64,000 nt of DNA, from assembly GCA_030685235.1 (NCBI GenBank), contig MU839141.1:124001-188000 (forward strand). The letters run 5' to 3'. Shown one piece after another: positions 35,480 to 45,662 of the stretch. Source of the stretch: Copromyces sp. CBS 386.78. Lineage: Eukaryota > Ascomycota > Sordariomycetes > Sordariales > Sordariaceae. How positions within the stretch are numbered: the first letter of the stretch is position 1; every line of letters begins with the position of its first letter. Under the pieces are notes generated by a model. That model worked only from the letters and a program-made list of their open reading frames with translations, did no database searches and was not told the DNA's origin. The translations under genes and the position numbers were made by a program.

Positions 35480-36687
35480 TATTCCTGGATCACAATGTGA
35501 CGTGGCATAAAAGTGTGGTATCGTTGAAGTGGTGAAAGGAATGAGTGTGGTGTTGGCAAGGCCAGCACCAAGTTCCTGGAGAACTGGCATGGTGGTGAAG
35601 TCTGACATTTTAACATCAGCTTCGGTATCCCCCTAACCCCTTGTCGGAGCCGAGTCATGTCAGAGCGTACATTGTGAGATCCTAGGCCAAACGGTGCCAT
35701 ACAGCCAGCGTGAAGCAGTTGCGGACTGCAAGCTGAGGGGTAAAGGCCACATTTGGTGGAGGGGTGCTCACTTGTTCTGACGAATATCTTGATCTTGTGC
35801 TGTTGATGCCGGCACTGTCCCTGTTCCTTAAGCGTCGGTGATCCCCAAACTTGGTCAGCTTTCCAGTAGCGGACACTTTTGGGTGCCTCTGCGCGCAGGC
35901 GGGTGACAGGAATACGCGCGTTTTCTGGACAAGGCGTAGTAACTTGTCAGTTTCCTTTTTGAATCGTCGGTTTAGTGCGGGGAGCGTAACTGTTGCAAGG
36001 AAGTCCTCATAACACAGCCAAGGTGGTGACTGGCATCTTGATGGTTCTTGAATATCGATTGCTGAGCTACCGGCCACAATTCTACATCAAGTCGACATCA
36101 TCACTGGAAATCCAAACAAGCGTAAAGATGAACGTGAACAAGCAGCGTCGGAGAAAATCCCCATTGCCGAGCGAGTGGGCACGTAGGGTCTTTGGACATG
36201 TTTGGGACTGAGTGCCTCGCTTGTTGTCGGCTCCCAGGAACCGGAAACAGTGAAGGTGCCCATGGGTGGCCCCGACACCTCTTCTTGTTGTTTCAACACA
36301 TGACAACTAGCAACTTGGGCCGGACTAGCGGATGCGGGGAACAGTCGATGATGGAGATTTTTTGTCAGTGTTTTGTCTTTTGGTTTTTTTTTGTTGTTGT
36401 GGAGAAATCTCCTACTCTCTCGGGGTGAGAAGCAACAACATGCAAGTGATAATGCATGACCAGCCGAGGTTCTGCGCCGCGACCGCCTTGCATGCTCGAA
36501 CAGCTTCGTACCGACGCGAATTACGAAGAGCTCCCGTTTTGGTGCTGTCAAAAAGTTGGAGACGTACAGTACCCCTCATCACACTGGGGTATGGCTGACA
36601 AAATCATTTCCACACCAGGGAGTCCTGTCGTCCCAATTCGAACTGCTTGGAGTCGTGAACGTCATGGGTTCGTACTGGAAGCACAAT
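35480..36687. other. Intergenic, upstream of the esterase gene
   Basis: Contains the promoter of the esterase gene (minus) and the 3' flank of the aprataxin-like gene (also minus). I see no additional gene. Short frames on both strands lack support. Confidence 0.45.
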
Positions 36688-37533
36688 TCACTCCTTCTTC
36701 CATTGTTCAAATTCGGCTTCAAGATGCCTCTTGAGCTCGGCAAACTTGTTGGCGAATTCTTGTCCGCAGCGCCAACAGACAACACCCTTGGACAGGTTTG
36801 CGTTCTGGAAGGATGTCTTGCGTCTTTCGTCATCCTCGGCGAGCGGATAATCGTCGAGAGGGATGAAAAAGGGCGTGTTGAAGCTGTTGTAATGCTTCCG
36901 ATGCTTGACCTTGGCCGAGTGCATGTCGCGCGAAATGATGTGCACGTGAAGATGGTCCATGGAAGGGTGGGCATGCACGCCGACACGGATGTCGGACAGG
37001 TAGTCCCGGCCTTCGGGAAGCTGGTCGAAGGGGACACCTTTGTCCATGGCTTCATTGCGTGCTTTGCTCGAAGCAGAAAAGGTCGACAGCTCGCGTTGGA
37101 GCTCGGCAGCAGCTAGGCGGGCGGCGCTGGCAGCTTCGTGCCTCATCATGGCAAGGAAGTCCTGCTCTTGGAAGGCCTGATGCGGGTGCAGGTCGTAATG
37201 AGCGGGAGACCGGGGGAGGAGAAGGAGATGGACGGTGGCCTTGGGGAAGCGGTCGCGGATCAGGACGGTATTGTCCGTCACGCGGATAACGTGCTGGGGG
37301 AAGCGGTCGGGATGGTCAATGTACTCAAGCAATGCACCGCTCCATTTCGACTTGGCTGTATTCTTGTGCGAGGAGGAACGAGCGCCGGCTGATGAGGAAG
37401 CGTCTAGCTTGGTTGCGTTGGGCTTGGGCGCCATCAGCTCAGCAAAGGCATTGCGCTTTTTACTCTGATGCAAGCCATGGCTTCCCGGACTTTGGACCAA
37501 ATCCTCTGGGTCTTCGGCGGCAGCTTCGACCAT
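36688..37533 (-). CDS. Aprataxin/Hnt3-like DNA 5'-adenylate hydrolase (281 aa)
   Basis: Single exon. The HIT domain contains LEYIDHPDRFPQHVIRVTDN, then KATVHLLLLPRSP, and the catalytic histidine triad HPSMDHLHVHIISRD. A C-terminal zinc finger (VVCWRCGQEF, then LKRHLEAEFEQWKKE) follows, the arrangement specific to aprataxin rather than other HIT proteins. The enzyme removes AMP left on DNA 5' ends by abortive ligation, in the nucleus. The start at 37533 (CACCATGG context) gives a length close to fungal relatives; an in-frame ATG at 37671 would add 46 residues without recognisable features. A Ser/Ala-rich insert (about residues 40-65) and an Ala-rich helical insertion before the HIT triad make it somewhat longer than yeast Hnt3. 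Confidence 0.87.
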   Translation of the reverse strand: MVEAAAEDPEDLVQSPGSHGLHQSKKRNAFAELMAPKPNATKLDASSSAGARSSSHKNTAKSKWSGALLEYIDHPDRFPQHVIRVTDNTVLIRDRFPKATVHLLLLPRSPAHYDLHPHQAFQEQDFLAMMRHEAASAARLAAAELQRELSTFSASSKARNEAMDKGVPFDQLPEGRDYLSDIRVGVHAHPSMDHLHVHIISRDMHSAKVKHRKHYNSFNTPFFIPLDDYPLAEDDERRKTSFQNANLSKGVVCWRCGQEFANKFAELKRHLEAEFEQWKKE

Positions 37534-40044
37534 GGTGTGCGTGCAGACGGCAGGTTTTCTCTTGCTGGAAAATGGGTTGTGGACTGGACGATACGTGTTT
37601 GCCAGCTGGTGCGCGCCGGTGTGCGTCAGTGGTAATAAATAACCTGGAGCATATATGGACGCAGCTCGCATTTCCCAAAATGGCTTGGAGAGGTAAATGG
37701 GTCGGGAAGGCCAACGGCAAGGTTGGTGATGGTGCTACCTACCTATATTGCAAAGAGTGACGTTGGAATTGACGTGATTATTTGGTACGTAGTACCTTGC
37801 TGGGGCTCGGTGTTTGACTAAGCCCGGGCGGATACAAATCCGGATTTCATGATTGGTCACTGCTTTGAAGGGTGGGCCTTTTTTTCTATAAACGGTCTAC
37901 TAAACAATTGACAGCTTGGTTTTGGTGTAAGTGTTAGTGCAACTCTGCCAGACACCCCTTAAGGCAGCCCACCCACAGGGCAGCTACACACCCATCCATG
38001 GTGGACAGCTTTATCGAGATGATGGCACCATGCGTTCTCGACAACACCTGTTAGTCCTACTCATTGGAGTGACGAGGTCAGCGATGAATATCCCATGCAC
38101 AAGCGACGACCTAGCATACCTTAAGTATCTGCCCTCGCTCTGGGGTTTTATTGTCCCCGTATCTGCGACGTTAACATGGAGTCTACCGAAAGCAGCTTTG
38201 TTATTGGGTCTAGCTGTCCCGTTATCCATCCTCAAAGATGAGCTGATTTGCCCAGTGGAAATGATGCCCCTTGGAAATGTCATCCCATCTTCACTGCCAA
38301 GGCGGGCTCAGGGGGGTACATAAGCCAAACCTTCCAACCAGCCTCTCAACAATTTCAGTGGGTCGGCAGCTCGTGGTCAAGCGGTGTGGTGGACGCATCA
38401 CATTTTTTCGACCCAATCGTCCGTCAGGGTGCTTGTCGGGTAGAATTCAGTAGGGTAACCTACGCAGTTGTCAGAGGAGTGCTGGAACCATTTCCTGTGA
38501 TAGACAACTGTCTCCTAGACCGTGAGGGCTGCTGGCCTCCCACACGGCACCTAGCGAGGCTCGTCCGAGAGTTATTGAAGAACCTTAGTGATTGATAGCT
38601 GGCGTCTTCCGGCTACGCAAATAAGGCTCTTCTACTCCTTTCCAGAATGTCATCACGTCCAACGTTCGATTCCCGCCCACTCCCTTTTTTTTTTTTTTTT
38701 TTTTTTCTTCTTCTTTCCTGGTTTGGGTTTGGCGCTGACTCGGAATTTGGCAGGATCCTTCGGCCGTCGGTATTTCTCTCAGGAGTCAAAGACATGACTC
38801 TCAAGACCATTTTTGTGCAGGGCAGTGGTAATCCTAATAACGACAACGACAACAACAACGAAACCGGTGACTACGTCGCCACTCGTTGGGTGCGCGTCAA
38901 TCTTTTGGTTTGTCTGCCATGCCCCATGAGCACCACTCATCCAACGACAATGACAGTGGCGCGAACCAGAACCAGAACCAGACCCTTGACCAAAGCCTCC
39001 CCCTCCTTCCTGTAGTACTCTCGGGCTTCGAAAACGAAAGGCATCTCGTTTCCTTTTCCACGCCCCTCTCTCACCACACAACATTAACAAGCACTACCAC
39101 TCACTGCCTGAAGCTCGGATACGTTCTTCATGACAAGCTTTGCATGATCAAACAACAGTCTTCTTCTTCTTCTTCGACAGAACAACAACAACGACGAGAA
39201 CGTGACATTGCCGATGTAGCATACATGCTCTCTGAACAACACCTAGCAGAAGTGGGCGGCGGATGATGTTTCTTCAAAGCTGGATCGACATGGAGCGTTC
39301 GCACGACTTTCGTGGAGTGTCATGATGCCTCCTTGTCGCCAAATGACCTCATGACGGATTACTTTCCACGGGCATTGTGATTGGAAGAGGGGGATTACCT
39401 GTGGGATAGATAGATGGACGGTCATACAGAAGAAGAGCGATGGCGAGGAGGGGAGCAAGCCACCGGAGCCGGTGCCTGGGAACAACAAGGGATCATGGAG
39501 TCTGGGCAAGATTCTTCCGTCGATGGACATGGCATCACCGTCGAGGAATTTTTGTCCTGAGCGGTCATTGCTGAGACCGTCAAGATTTCTTTGGAGGAAG
39601 GTAGGAGAAAGAGGATCATCAACGAAGAGTACGAAGGTTCAGGGGAGAAGATCACGGCTAAGGTACCTATACCTACCAAGCTAATGAAAGTCGAGGCTCT
39701 GCATGATTTGATGTATTTCGTTGCGAAATGATGGTTGATATTTGTCCTTGATACCTACATGTAGAGCATGGAACACAAGTCATTCCGGCCGCCAACATGA
39801 GCAGACTGACCAGGGGCATAAATCCAGCCCAAAATATAAAAACAAGATGTAAGAGACATCTCCTGCTCTACATAATCTGGCCAAAAGTCCAACCTGAAAA
39901 GTCGAAACCACACAAAAAGCCGCATCTGCGGGCCATTTGCTTCCTTCCATCATTCCATGTCCATTTCACCTAGGTGGGTACTCTTAGGGAACACACCTCC
40001 ACCTTTTCTTGTTTTCAAGCGCACCTTCAAAGAAAAATAATCGA
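37534..40044. other. Gene-poor stretch with degraded coding-like fragments
   Basis: No firm gene. A T22-type run lies at about 38682-38706. A plus-strand frame around 38922-39266 (starting MPHEHHSSNDNDSGANQ) has coding-like composition in its first part but no convincing continuation. A separate fragment at 39495-39731 is listed on its own. Poly-asparagine/glutamine codons make these frames unreliable. Confidence 0.35.
39495..39731 (+). pseudogene. Possible gene fragment with one in-frame TGA
   Basis: The frame starts MESGQDSSVDGHGITVEEF, meets TGA at 39558-39560, and continues in the same frame with AVIAETVKISLEEGRRKRI to a final TGA at 39729-39731. Acidic/basic balance is similar on both sides of the internal stop, so it may be a nonsense-mutated remnant (CGA to TGA would suffice). 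It is short, unrecognised and could be chance. Confidence 0.2.
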
Positions 40045-41506
40045 TCAAATCATATCCCACTCCTTGTCCAAAGTTGTATCCGGTATAGAGGCACCACCTG
40101 CCATCAAAGATGGCCAGGTCCGGTCGATAAGATGACAACGGTCCTTGAGCTCCGGGGGAATAGCCACTCCGGGGGGAACCGGCGCGTATCTCATATGAGA
40201 CGGCCCATAGAGACTGCCGGTAGGTACCATGTGATAAGCGGTAGGCACCATTTGCGTGTCCAAAATGCCCTCAGTCTCAGTCTCCTCAGACTCCGAGGCC
40301 CCGGTTGTCTCACCGTATTGACAGGCATGCTCGGACGACGCCGTCCGTTTTCGGTCGAGCCGGTAGATTTTCGTCAATTGAGCACTATAGGTTACTTCGA
40401 GCTTTCCTGGCCCTACGCTGTAGGCATGGAGACTAAGAGAATGGTAAAAAAAAGTGTCAGTTACTAGGGCCAAAACCTGGTCGCGGTAAATTTCGTTCAG
40501 GTAGAGGCTTATGCCACCACCACAACGAGGGCTGCTTGAGGTATATAAACCAAAGGCAGGAGAGAGCAGAGTGGTAACAGGGGGGTCTGGGTTGAGGGGA
40601 GTACTGAAGGCGAACTTACTCGGCCATGGTATCAGAACAGATCAACTGGCACCAATCCAACTGCTGAAGAGCTTCCGGGGTGGATGCAAAGACGTAGGCA
40701 ACAACCATCCAACGACCGATCAACCATTTGCCGTCCTTTGCTCGCTGCGAGAACACGATGCGACGAACACACTTCAGGTTGGGGTATCGCCAGTGATGCG
40801 AATGGTCTTTAGCGGTGACGGAAGACTCGCCAGCCGCGCCATCCGGTATCTGGTAGTCTTTCCAGTGAGCGAGACTGCGTACGTCCTCGTCATTTTCTGT
40901 AGTGGTACCGGCATTGGCAGTCATCATCGAGAACTCTTCAAGTTGCCCGAGCTGCTGGGGAAGGTCGACAAAGAAGTGCCGGAGCTCGACAAACCATTCG
41001 GTTGGGTTGGGGATGCACTCTGGCTTCCGAAGGATCTCCTTGGGAAAGTGGAACGAGACCATGATGTTCTTGAAATCTCGGATTGCGGGCTTTGGAGGCG
41101 TCGGTTTCGTGAGCGGCTGGATGTCTTGAGGTTCCATTGCCATCGTCGTCGGACTCTCCTGCTGCTGAGAGGAGCCACCGAAGCACTGGAGCGGGAACTT
41201 GAACCAAGACCAGATGCAGCTCACTAGATGTTCTTTCAATCTTCTGGCCTTCTCCTCCTGGTACTTCTCCTCGAGTTGGAACTCGAGATGTTTGTTCCAG
41301 TCATCCCTCGATGGTGTGTATGCCCAGTAGAGAGGACCGAAAGAGATTGGCAGGGTCTCCCAGACGTATGGCTTGGAGACGATGCCATATTTCATTTGGT
41401 GAAAATCCATGTTTTCTTGTTCATAGGACATGCTGTCGTGGCCTGAGTAGGGACAGTGGTAGGGGTAAAAGGGGCAGTTAGTGGTGCGACATCGGTAAAC
41501 GCTCAT
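40045..41506 (-). CDS. Hypothetical protein, two exons (about 424 aa)
   Basis: Exon 1 is 41506-40620. The intron is 40619-40433 (GTAAGT donor, TAACTGACAC branch, CTCTTAG acceptor; 187 nt). Exon 2 is 40432-40045. The N-terminus is cysteine/tyrosine-rich (MSVYRCRTTNCPFYPYHCPY). A helical, charged part follows (EEKYQEEKARRLKEHLVSC), then a Thr/Pro linker, a globular-looking middle (IMVSFHFPKEILRKPECIPN, then GKWLIGRWMVVAYVFASTPE) and a C-terminal part with VPPGVAIPPELKDRCHL. No membrane segment or known domain is recognised. The four cysteines and histidine near the N-terminus could bind a metal (inference). It is probably a lineage-specific gene; the splice keeps the frame, which supports it. 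Confidence 0.6.
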
Positions 41507-42634
41507 GTTGGGCTAGAGTAAGATAATTAAAGTTGTGGCGATGTCGTGGTTGGAGATGCTAGGAGAGGTTGCTGATGGGAAAAACGAAAAGTTGTGGGCG
41601 GGAAGAGTTTTGGGAGAGACAAAAAACCCTGGATAGCCAGGGAAGGGGGGCATTTGTATGGGTTTGAACAGGTAATCAAATCTGCTTATCTTCGACAACG
41701 AAGGAGGGGAAGGCACGTTGAGACCCTTCAATGCAGAACACCACCGGCCAAGGCCTGCATCCAAGATGCGCATACCGCAAAGACGCGGGCCTCACATTTT
41801 TGAAATTTAGGCAAATCAGGCATAACGCGTAAGCATACTGCTCGAATATGTGCGTTTTATGTCCGTGGAAAATGGTGAAGGAGACATGTTGACCCCGCGG
41901 AGCACTGTACTCGTCGGGGCTTGAATCGCCTGCCTACCCAATAGCGACTACATCGATTCTGCTGGTGCCGTGTCTGATCCCCCTATTCAAGGACAAGGAG
42001 GACGGAGCTAGAGGGTATGGAGAGACGATCAGAATCATTCTCATGCATACAATTTGTAAAGGGGCATAAGTGTTGCAAGATGCTTACAGATTATGTCCAA
42101 CTTCCCTGGGATCCTGAAACGTAAGGCCCGAGTCTTTAGACTATGGTAGGTCTTGAAAGTTGAAACAAAGGCCCCGAGTTTGGGTACATGCACTTCCAAC
42201 GCGCAATGCGCAATGTAAATTCTTCCGCATGTGAAGAAAAAAAAACAAAAAAAAACCCGGATTGCTAGCAGACCAGGCGTATCAGGTGAGAAGGACTGGA
42301 AGCAACTGTGCGAAGCATTACTTACTGAGTGTCCTGGTTGCATGCTTTTATTTGCTTGGGCACGTCTACCGTACACCTCAAAACTAAAAGTGAAGGGCGA
42401 GATAACTCGCGTGACGTAACATTGAGAAGAACACGAAATAGATTATTAGTGCACAGATACAAGTTGTCCCTTTCGTCTTCCTCCATTCTCCCTTCTCACA
42501 CTGGTCCCAGCTCATCCCAGTGTTAGAGGTAATGTGAGACAGATCACGAAAGATGGGAATGATGATGGTGTATTGAAAAAAAGAGATCCGCGAACTGCTG
42601 GAGGGGATCGCTGGTTACTATGTAGAAGCGGCGA
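41507..42634. other. Intergenic
   Basis: No gene is supported. An A-rich run with single C interruptions lies at about 42236-42257. Confidence 0.4.
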
Positions 42635-42743
42635 ATGAATAGGCGAAGGTCTGCAGAGGAGGAGATTCTGGGACGTGCCCAAACCGCAGTCAATTGCAAA
42701 AAGAAATGGTCGAGGCTATTCCTAACTGAATTCTACTATCTGC

Positions 42744-42833
42744 GTGACGATGACTATCTGAGTGACGATGACTATCTGAGTGACGATGACTATCTGAGTG
42801 ACGATGACTATCTGAGTGACGATGACTATCTGA
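42744..42833 (+). repeat. 18-bp minisatellite, five identical copies
   Basis: Five perfect tandem copies of GTGACGATGACTATCTGA, with degenerate half-units on each side. The period is a multiple of three. On the plus strand one frame (42635-42907, 90 codons) reads DDDYLS five times inside an acidic small protein ending DGGDSGDELVH. On the minus strand it reads a His/Ser repeat. Whether either is translated is open. Confidence 0.9.
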
Positions 42834-42907
42834 GTGACAATGAGCAGGATGGTGACGATGAGAAGGGTGGTGACGGTGGTGATAGTGGTGATGAACTTGT
42901 TCATTGA

Positions 42908-44568
42908 AAGAGGAAGAAAGAAAGAAGAGGACGTGAGGGAGGGAGTCCTCAAAATAAGTGCATCCGTCCATAGTCTTGGCTTGCCTTAACGCTGCCTTGA
43001 TGCTGCATGAGTGCAGCTGCGGACCATGCGCGTTAAGATGGCAGATTATGGAAAACCGCGGACCCGAACAGGCGTTGGGTAGAAAAGCTGACCGAGCTTG
43101 GTCGGATTGCAACGATCCTAATGACCTAGCAGGAGCGCGAGAGGGAACCAACCGGACAGGTGGAAGACGGTGACATGAGCCAAATGGTCGACGTGCCGAC
43201 TTTGTCAAAGAAGGAGGCCACATGAACCAGGTTCGACCCGTTGGCACGATTGAAGGAGATGCCGAGACGGCAGTGATGCGGCAACTAATGCACGTTGATG
43301 GCTGAGTGCTGTCCTGCTATCATGGAAACGGTGATTTTGTCGAGGACACAATACCACACGGTAAGGATGCTGGTCACCACGTGAATCAAGGTCAACGTGT
43401 TGGTGCGGCTGAAGAAGGCGACAAAGTGGCAGAGGATCGCGAGAAGGTGCACCGACTGATGGATCGGCTGTGGTATGGTGTCATTGACTTTCCATTCAGG
43501 AATCCCAGGATTCCATCGATCGCGGGGCGGCCATTGGCATGAAGTGCGATGTAGATTTGTCGATTTGAATGGGGTTTCCGATGGGGGTCAGCGTGGCAAT
43601 GGATGTGAAATTGGCACATTGGCTGGCGTGGTTTTCTCTCTTGCCGTTCTGGCCGTTCTGGCTTTGCTGGGAATCGTGGAGATCTAGACGTCAGAGACCG
43701 AGAAACGAAGTCGTGTGTGGCCCGGTATGTTGGATGCCTTCCATTCTGGAAGTGAAGAAGAAATGTGGCGTTGCTTCTGTATGTGGTTGTTTCGGTTGGT
43801 TGTGACCTCGTCGTGGGCATCACTATCGCATGGGTGTGCCGAATGGGCTCGAGATTATTTGCCTCCATCGGCCCTATGACATGACACTCCCTAATGAGGC
43901 GGGCCACGGCGGACTGTGCTGTTTGACTCTGGGGCCCTAGGCAATGTTGGATAGTATCAAAGCTGAATAGTGTGATGCCGCGAACGGCCCAGCTTCATGC
44001 TCATTAGCCTGTCCTCGTCTCGCGAGGGATGTGGTAGATGGAAAGCCGACGGCATGTTTGTCGTTTGGCAGTTTACAGTTGACACTGCAACGATTTGTGT
44101 GAATGGATGGTGTCTGCTCGTGCTGGTCGCATGTGTGAGATACTGGAGGAACAGAGACATGAGTGTGTAGGTGCTGAGCCAAGTGTGTCCGCGTCTTGAT
44201 GCTGGCTGTGCCATGGCGACAACTGTTGTATCAGCTGGTGAGGTTGATGTCCGTTCAGCAAATTTTTTCTCTTTGCGTGGCAAGAGTCAAGAAGGCAAAG
44301 ATGACTGGACCGAGCGCGATGGTGGGTTAGAATGGTCCGAAGAAAGTGCTGAGAGAGTCGAAGAGCTTTGCCTGTGTGGTGTTAGATTCCTTGCCAGGAA
44401 AGGGTCAAAGGGGGAAGAAGAGCATACCTGAGCAATGAGCATGCCGCCATTCCATCCAAATACCCGAAACTTCCCTTTTCCTGCATGAACTGGCAGAAGA
44501 TATCCCATCCTACCACCCTGCACATCTTCCCAAAATCCTTCCAACATCCTGCCAAAGATTGTCTCAGA
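42908..44568. other. Gene-poor stretch
   Basis: No gene is supported on either strand. Several short frames overlap each other. Composition is GC-balanced, with no RIP-like AT enrichment. Confidence 0.4.
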
Positions 44569-44826
44569 TGTGCCAACCAGAATATCCACGCACCCAGTGT
44601 CTTCCACAGCCAAATCCAAACGTTTCCCCCAAATTGTTCACACAAGCAGCAGCATCCTGGCCATCTCGTCCAATATCCTCCCAAAGAAGCCTTCCTGCCA
44701 GATTTGCCAACCAGAGCAAGAAAACAGCCACTCCGCCAGTGTCTTTGACAACCAAACCCCATGGTCCACCCGACGCATGGCCACCAGCAGCAACACCTTG
44801 CCATCTCAAGCAATATCCTTTCCCAA
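44569..44826. repeat. Diverged tandem duplication (two units of about 120 bp)
   Basis: Unit A (about 44569-44686) and unit B (about 44708-44826) share an ordered set of phrases: GCCAACCAGA at the left end, CAGTGTCTT, the CAGCAGCA region with TGCCATCTC or GGCCATCTC, and a right end AATATCC...CCCAAG/A. They differ by many substitutions and small gaps, so the duplication is old. The plus and minus frames through it are tryptophan- or glutamine-rich and look non-coding. Confidence 0.6.
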
Positions 44827-44910
44827 GTCCCCATCGATGAGTCCGCCCAGAGCCTCCTCCGTTGGAACAAGAAGATTGACCTCCACCCAATCCAAGACCC
44901 AGCATCTCCC

Positions 44911-45080
44911 ATCCCCCAGATACAGGCTGCTCAGACAAGACCCAACATCCCCCCAATACAGGCTGCTCACACAAGACAGACATCCCCCAGATACAGGCTG
45001 CTCAGACAAGACCCAACATCCCCCCAAAACAGGCTGCTCGCACAAGATCTGACATCCCCAAGGTACAGGTTGCTGACGCC
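44911..45080. repeat. Imperfect tandem repeat, about 4.5 units of 35-36 bp
   Basis: Units centre on ACAGGCTGCTC followed by AGACAAGACCCAACATCC or close variants. The repeats lie next to each other without unique spacers, so this is a minisatellite, not a CRISPR array. It abuts the poly(A)/poly(T) block to its right. Confidence 0.8.
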
Positions 45081-45102
45081 AAAAATGTGCAAATGCAAAT
45101 GC

Positions 45103-45110
45103 AAAAAAAA

Positions 45111-45147
<37 letters not shown>

Positions 45148-45159
45148 TTTTTTTTTTTT
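45103..45159. repeat. Poly(A)-poly(T) block
   Basis: Eight A, one C, 32 A and then directly 16 T. The A32T16 junction is self-complementary and can form a hairpin. Such tracts recur in this window (4467-4494, 32908-32939, 38682-38706) but only here is A followed by T. Confidence 0.85.
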
Positions 45160-45274
45160 ACCCCATTCCCGCCCTACCCTCAAGGGGTCCTATTTGACAA
45201 TCTTGTTAACGATACCAAAAAAAAAAAAAAGTTGGCGCTCACCTCCCTTCGCACCGGCTGCGGCTAGTGGTTGA

Positions 45275-45662
45275 CTAGGCCATGCCACCCGCCCAGGTGA
45301 AGGCAGCCGAGACCGCGCCCCTATGCTCCTTCACGACGAGCATGTGCCACATCGGGTGGACTTCGGGACGCACCTCGGCTACCCCCACCTGGGGGGGCTC
45401 CCTTCTGGGCCACTGACTGTTTCATCCGTTAGCTTTCAGCAAAGTGCTGGATAGGTCGAACAGTGGAATGATTGTTGTTCTCAAGTGAAGGTAGGATGAG
45501 CTGTTGGGGATTGACTTACAAAGGCCAGAGGGGAACGCCCTGCGGGCGCATGGCGAGCCAGCCAACCACCAGCGGCACGACCATGCCAGCCAGTTTGGCC
45601 AGCACGCCGGTGCAACCGGCGAGAAGGGGGTCGATAAAATACATATTGATGAGGTTGAACAT
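45275..45662 (-). CDS. Small putative membrane protein, two exons (about 94 aa)
   Basis: Exon 1 is 45662-45520 (start context GCCAACATG) and encodes a strongly hydrophobic segment containing FIDPLLAGCTGVLAKLAGMV and VPLVVGWLAM. It ends at a canonical GTAAGT donor. The intron is 45519-45417 (GCTAACGG branch, AACAG acceptor). Exon 2, 45416-45275, continues in phase with VAEVRPEVHPMWHMLVVKEH and ends AAFTWAGGMA. One or two membrane-spanning helices are likely. No family is recognised. Support is the start context, the good splice signals and the frame kept across the splice; its size leaves room for chance. Confidence 0.4.

Noticed and set aside
38655..38706. tRNA-like 3' end: a GTTCGATTCC B-box-like motif followed by a long T run
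   Set aside because: The bases either side of the would-be T loop do not pair beyond one G-C, and no D-arm, anticodon arm or acceptor stem can be formed upstream.
44382..44912. Trp/Gly/Cys-rich minus-strand frame of 176 codons
   Set aside because: It lies across the diverged tandem duplication and its composition reflects the repeat, not a protein.
44911..45080. Regular 35-bp repeats resembling a CRISPR array
   Set aside because: Units are contiguous and imperfect with no unique spacers, and the genome is fungal.
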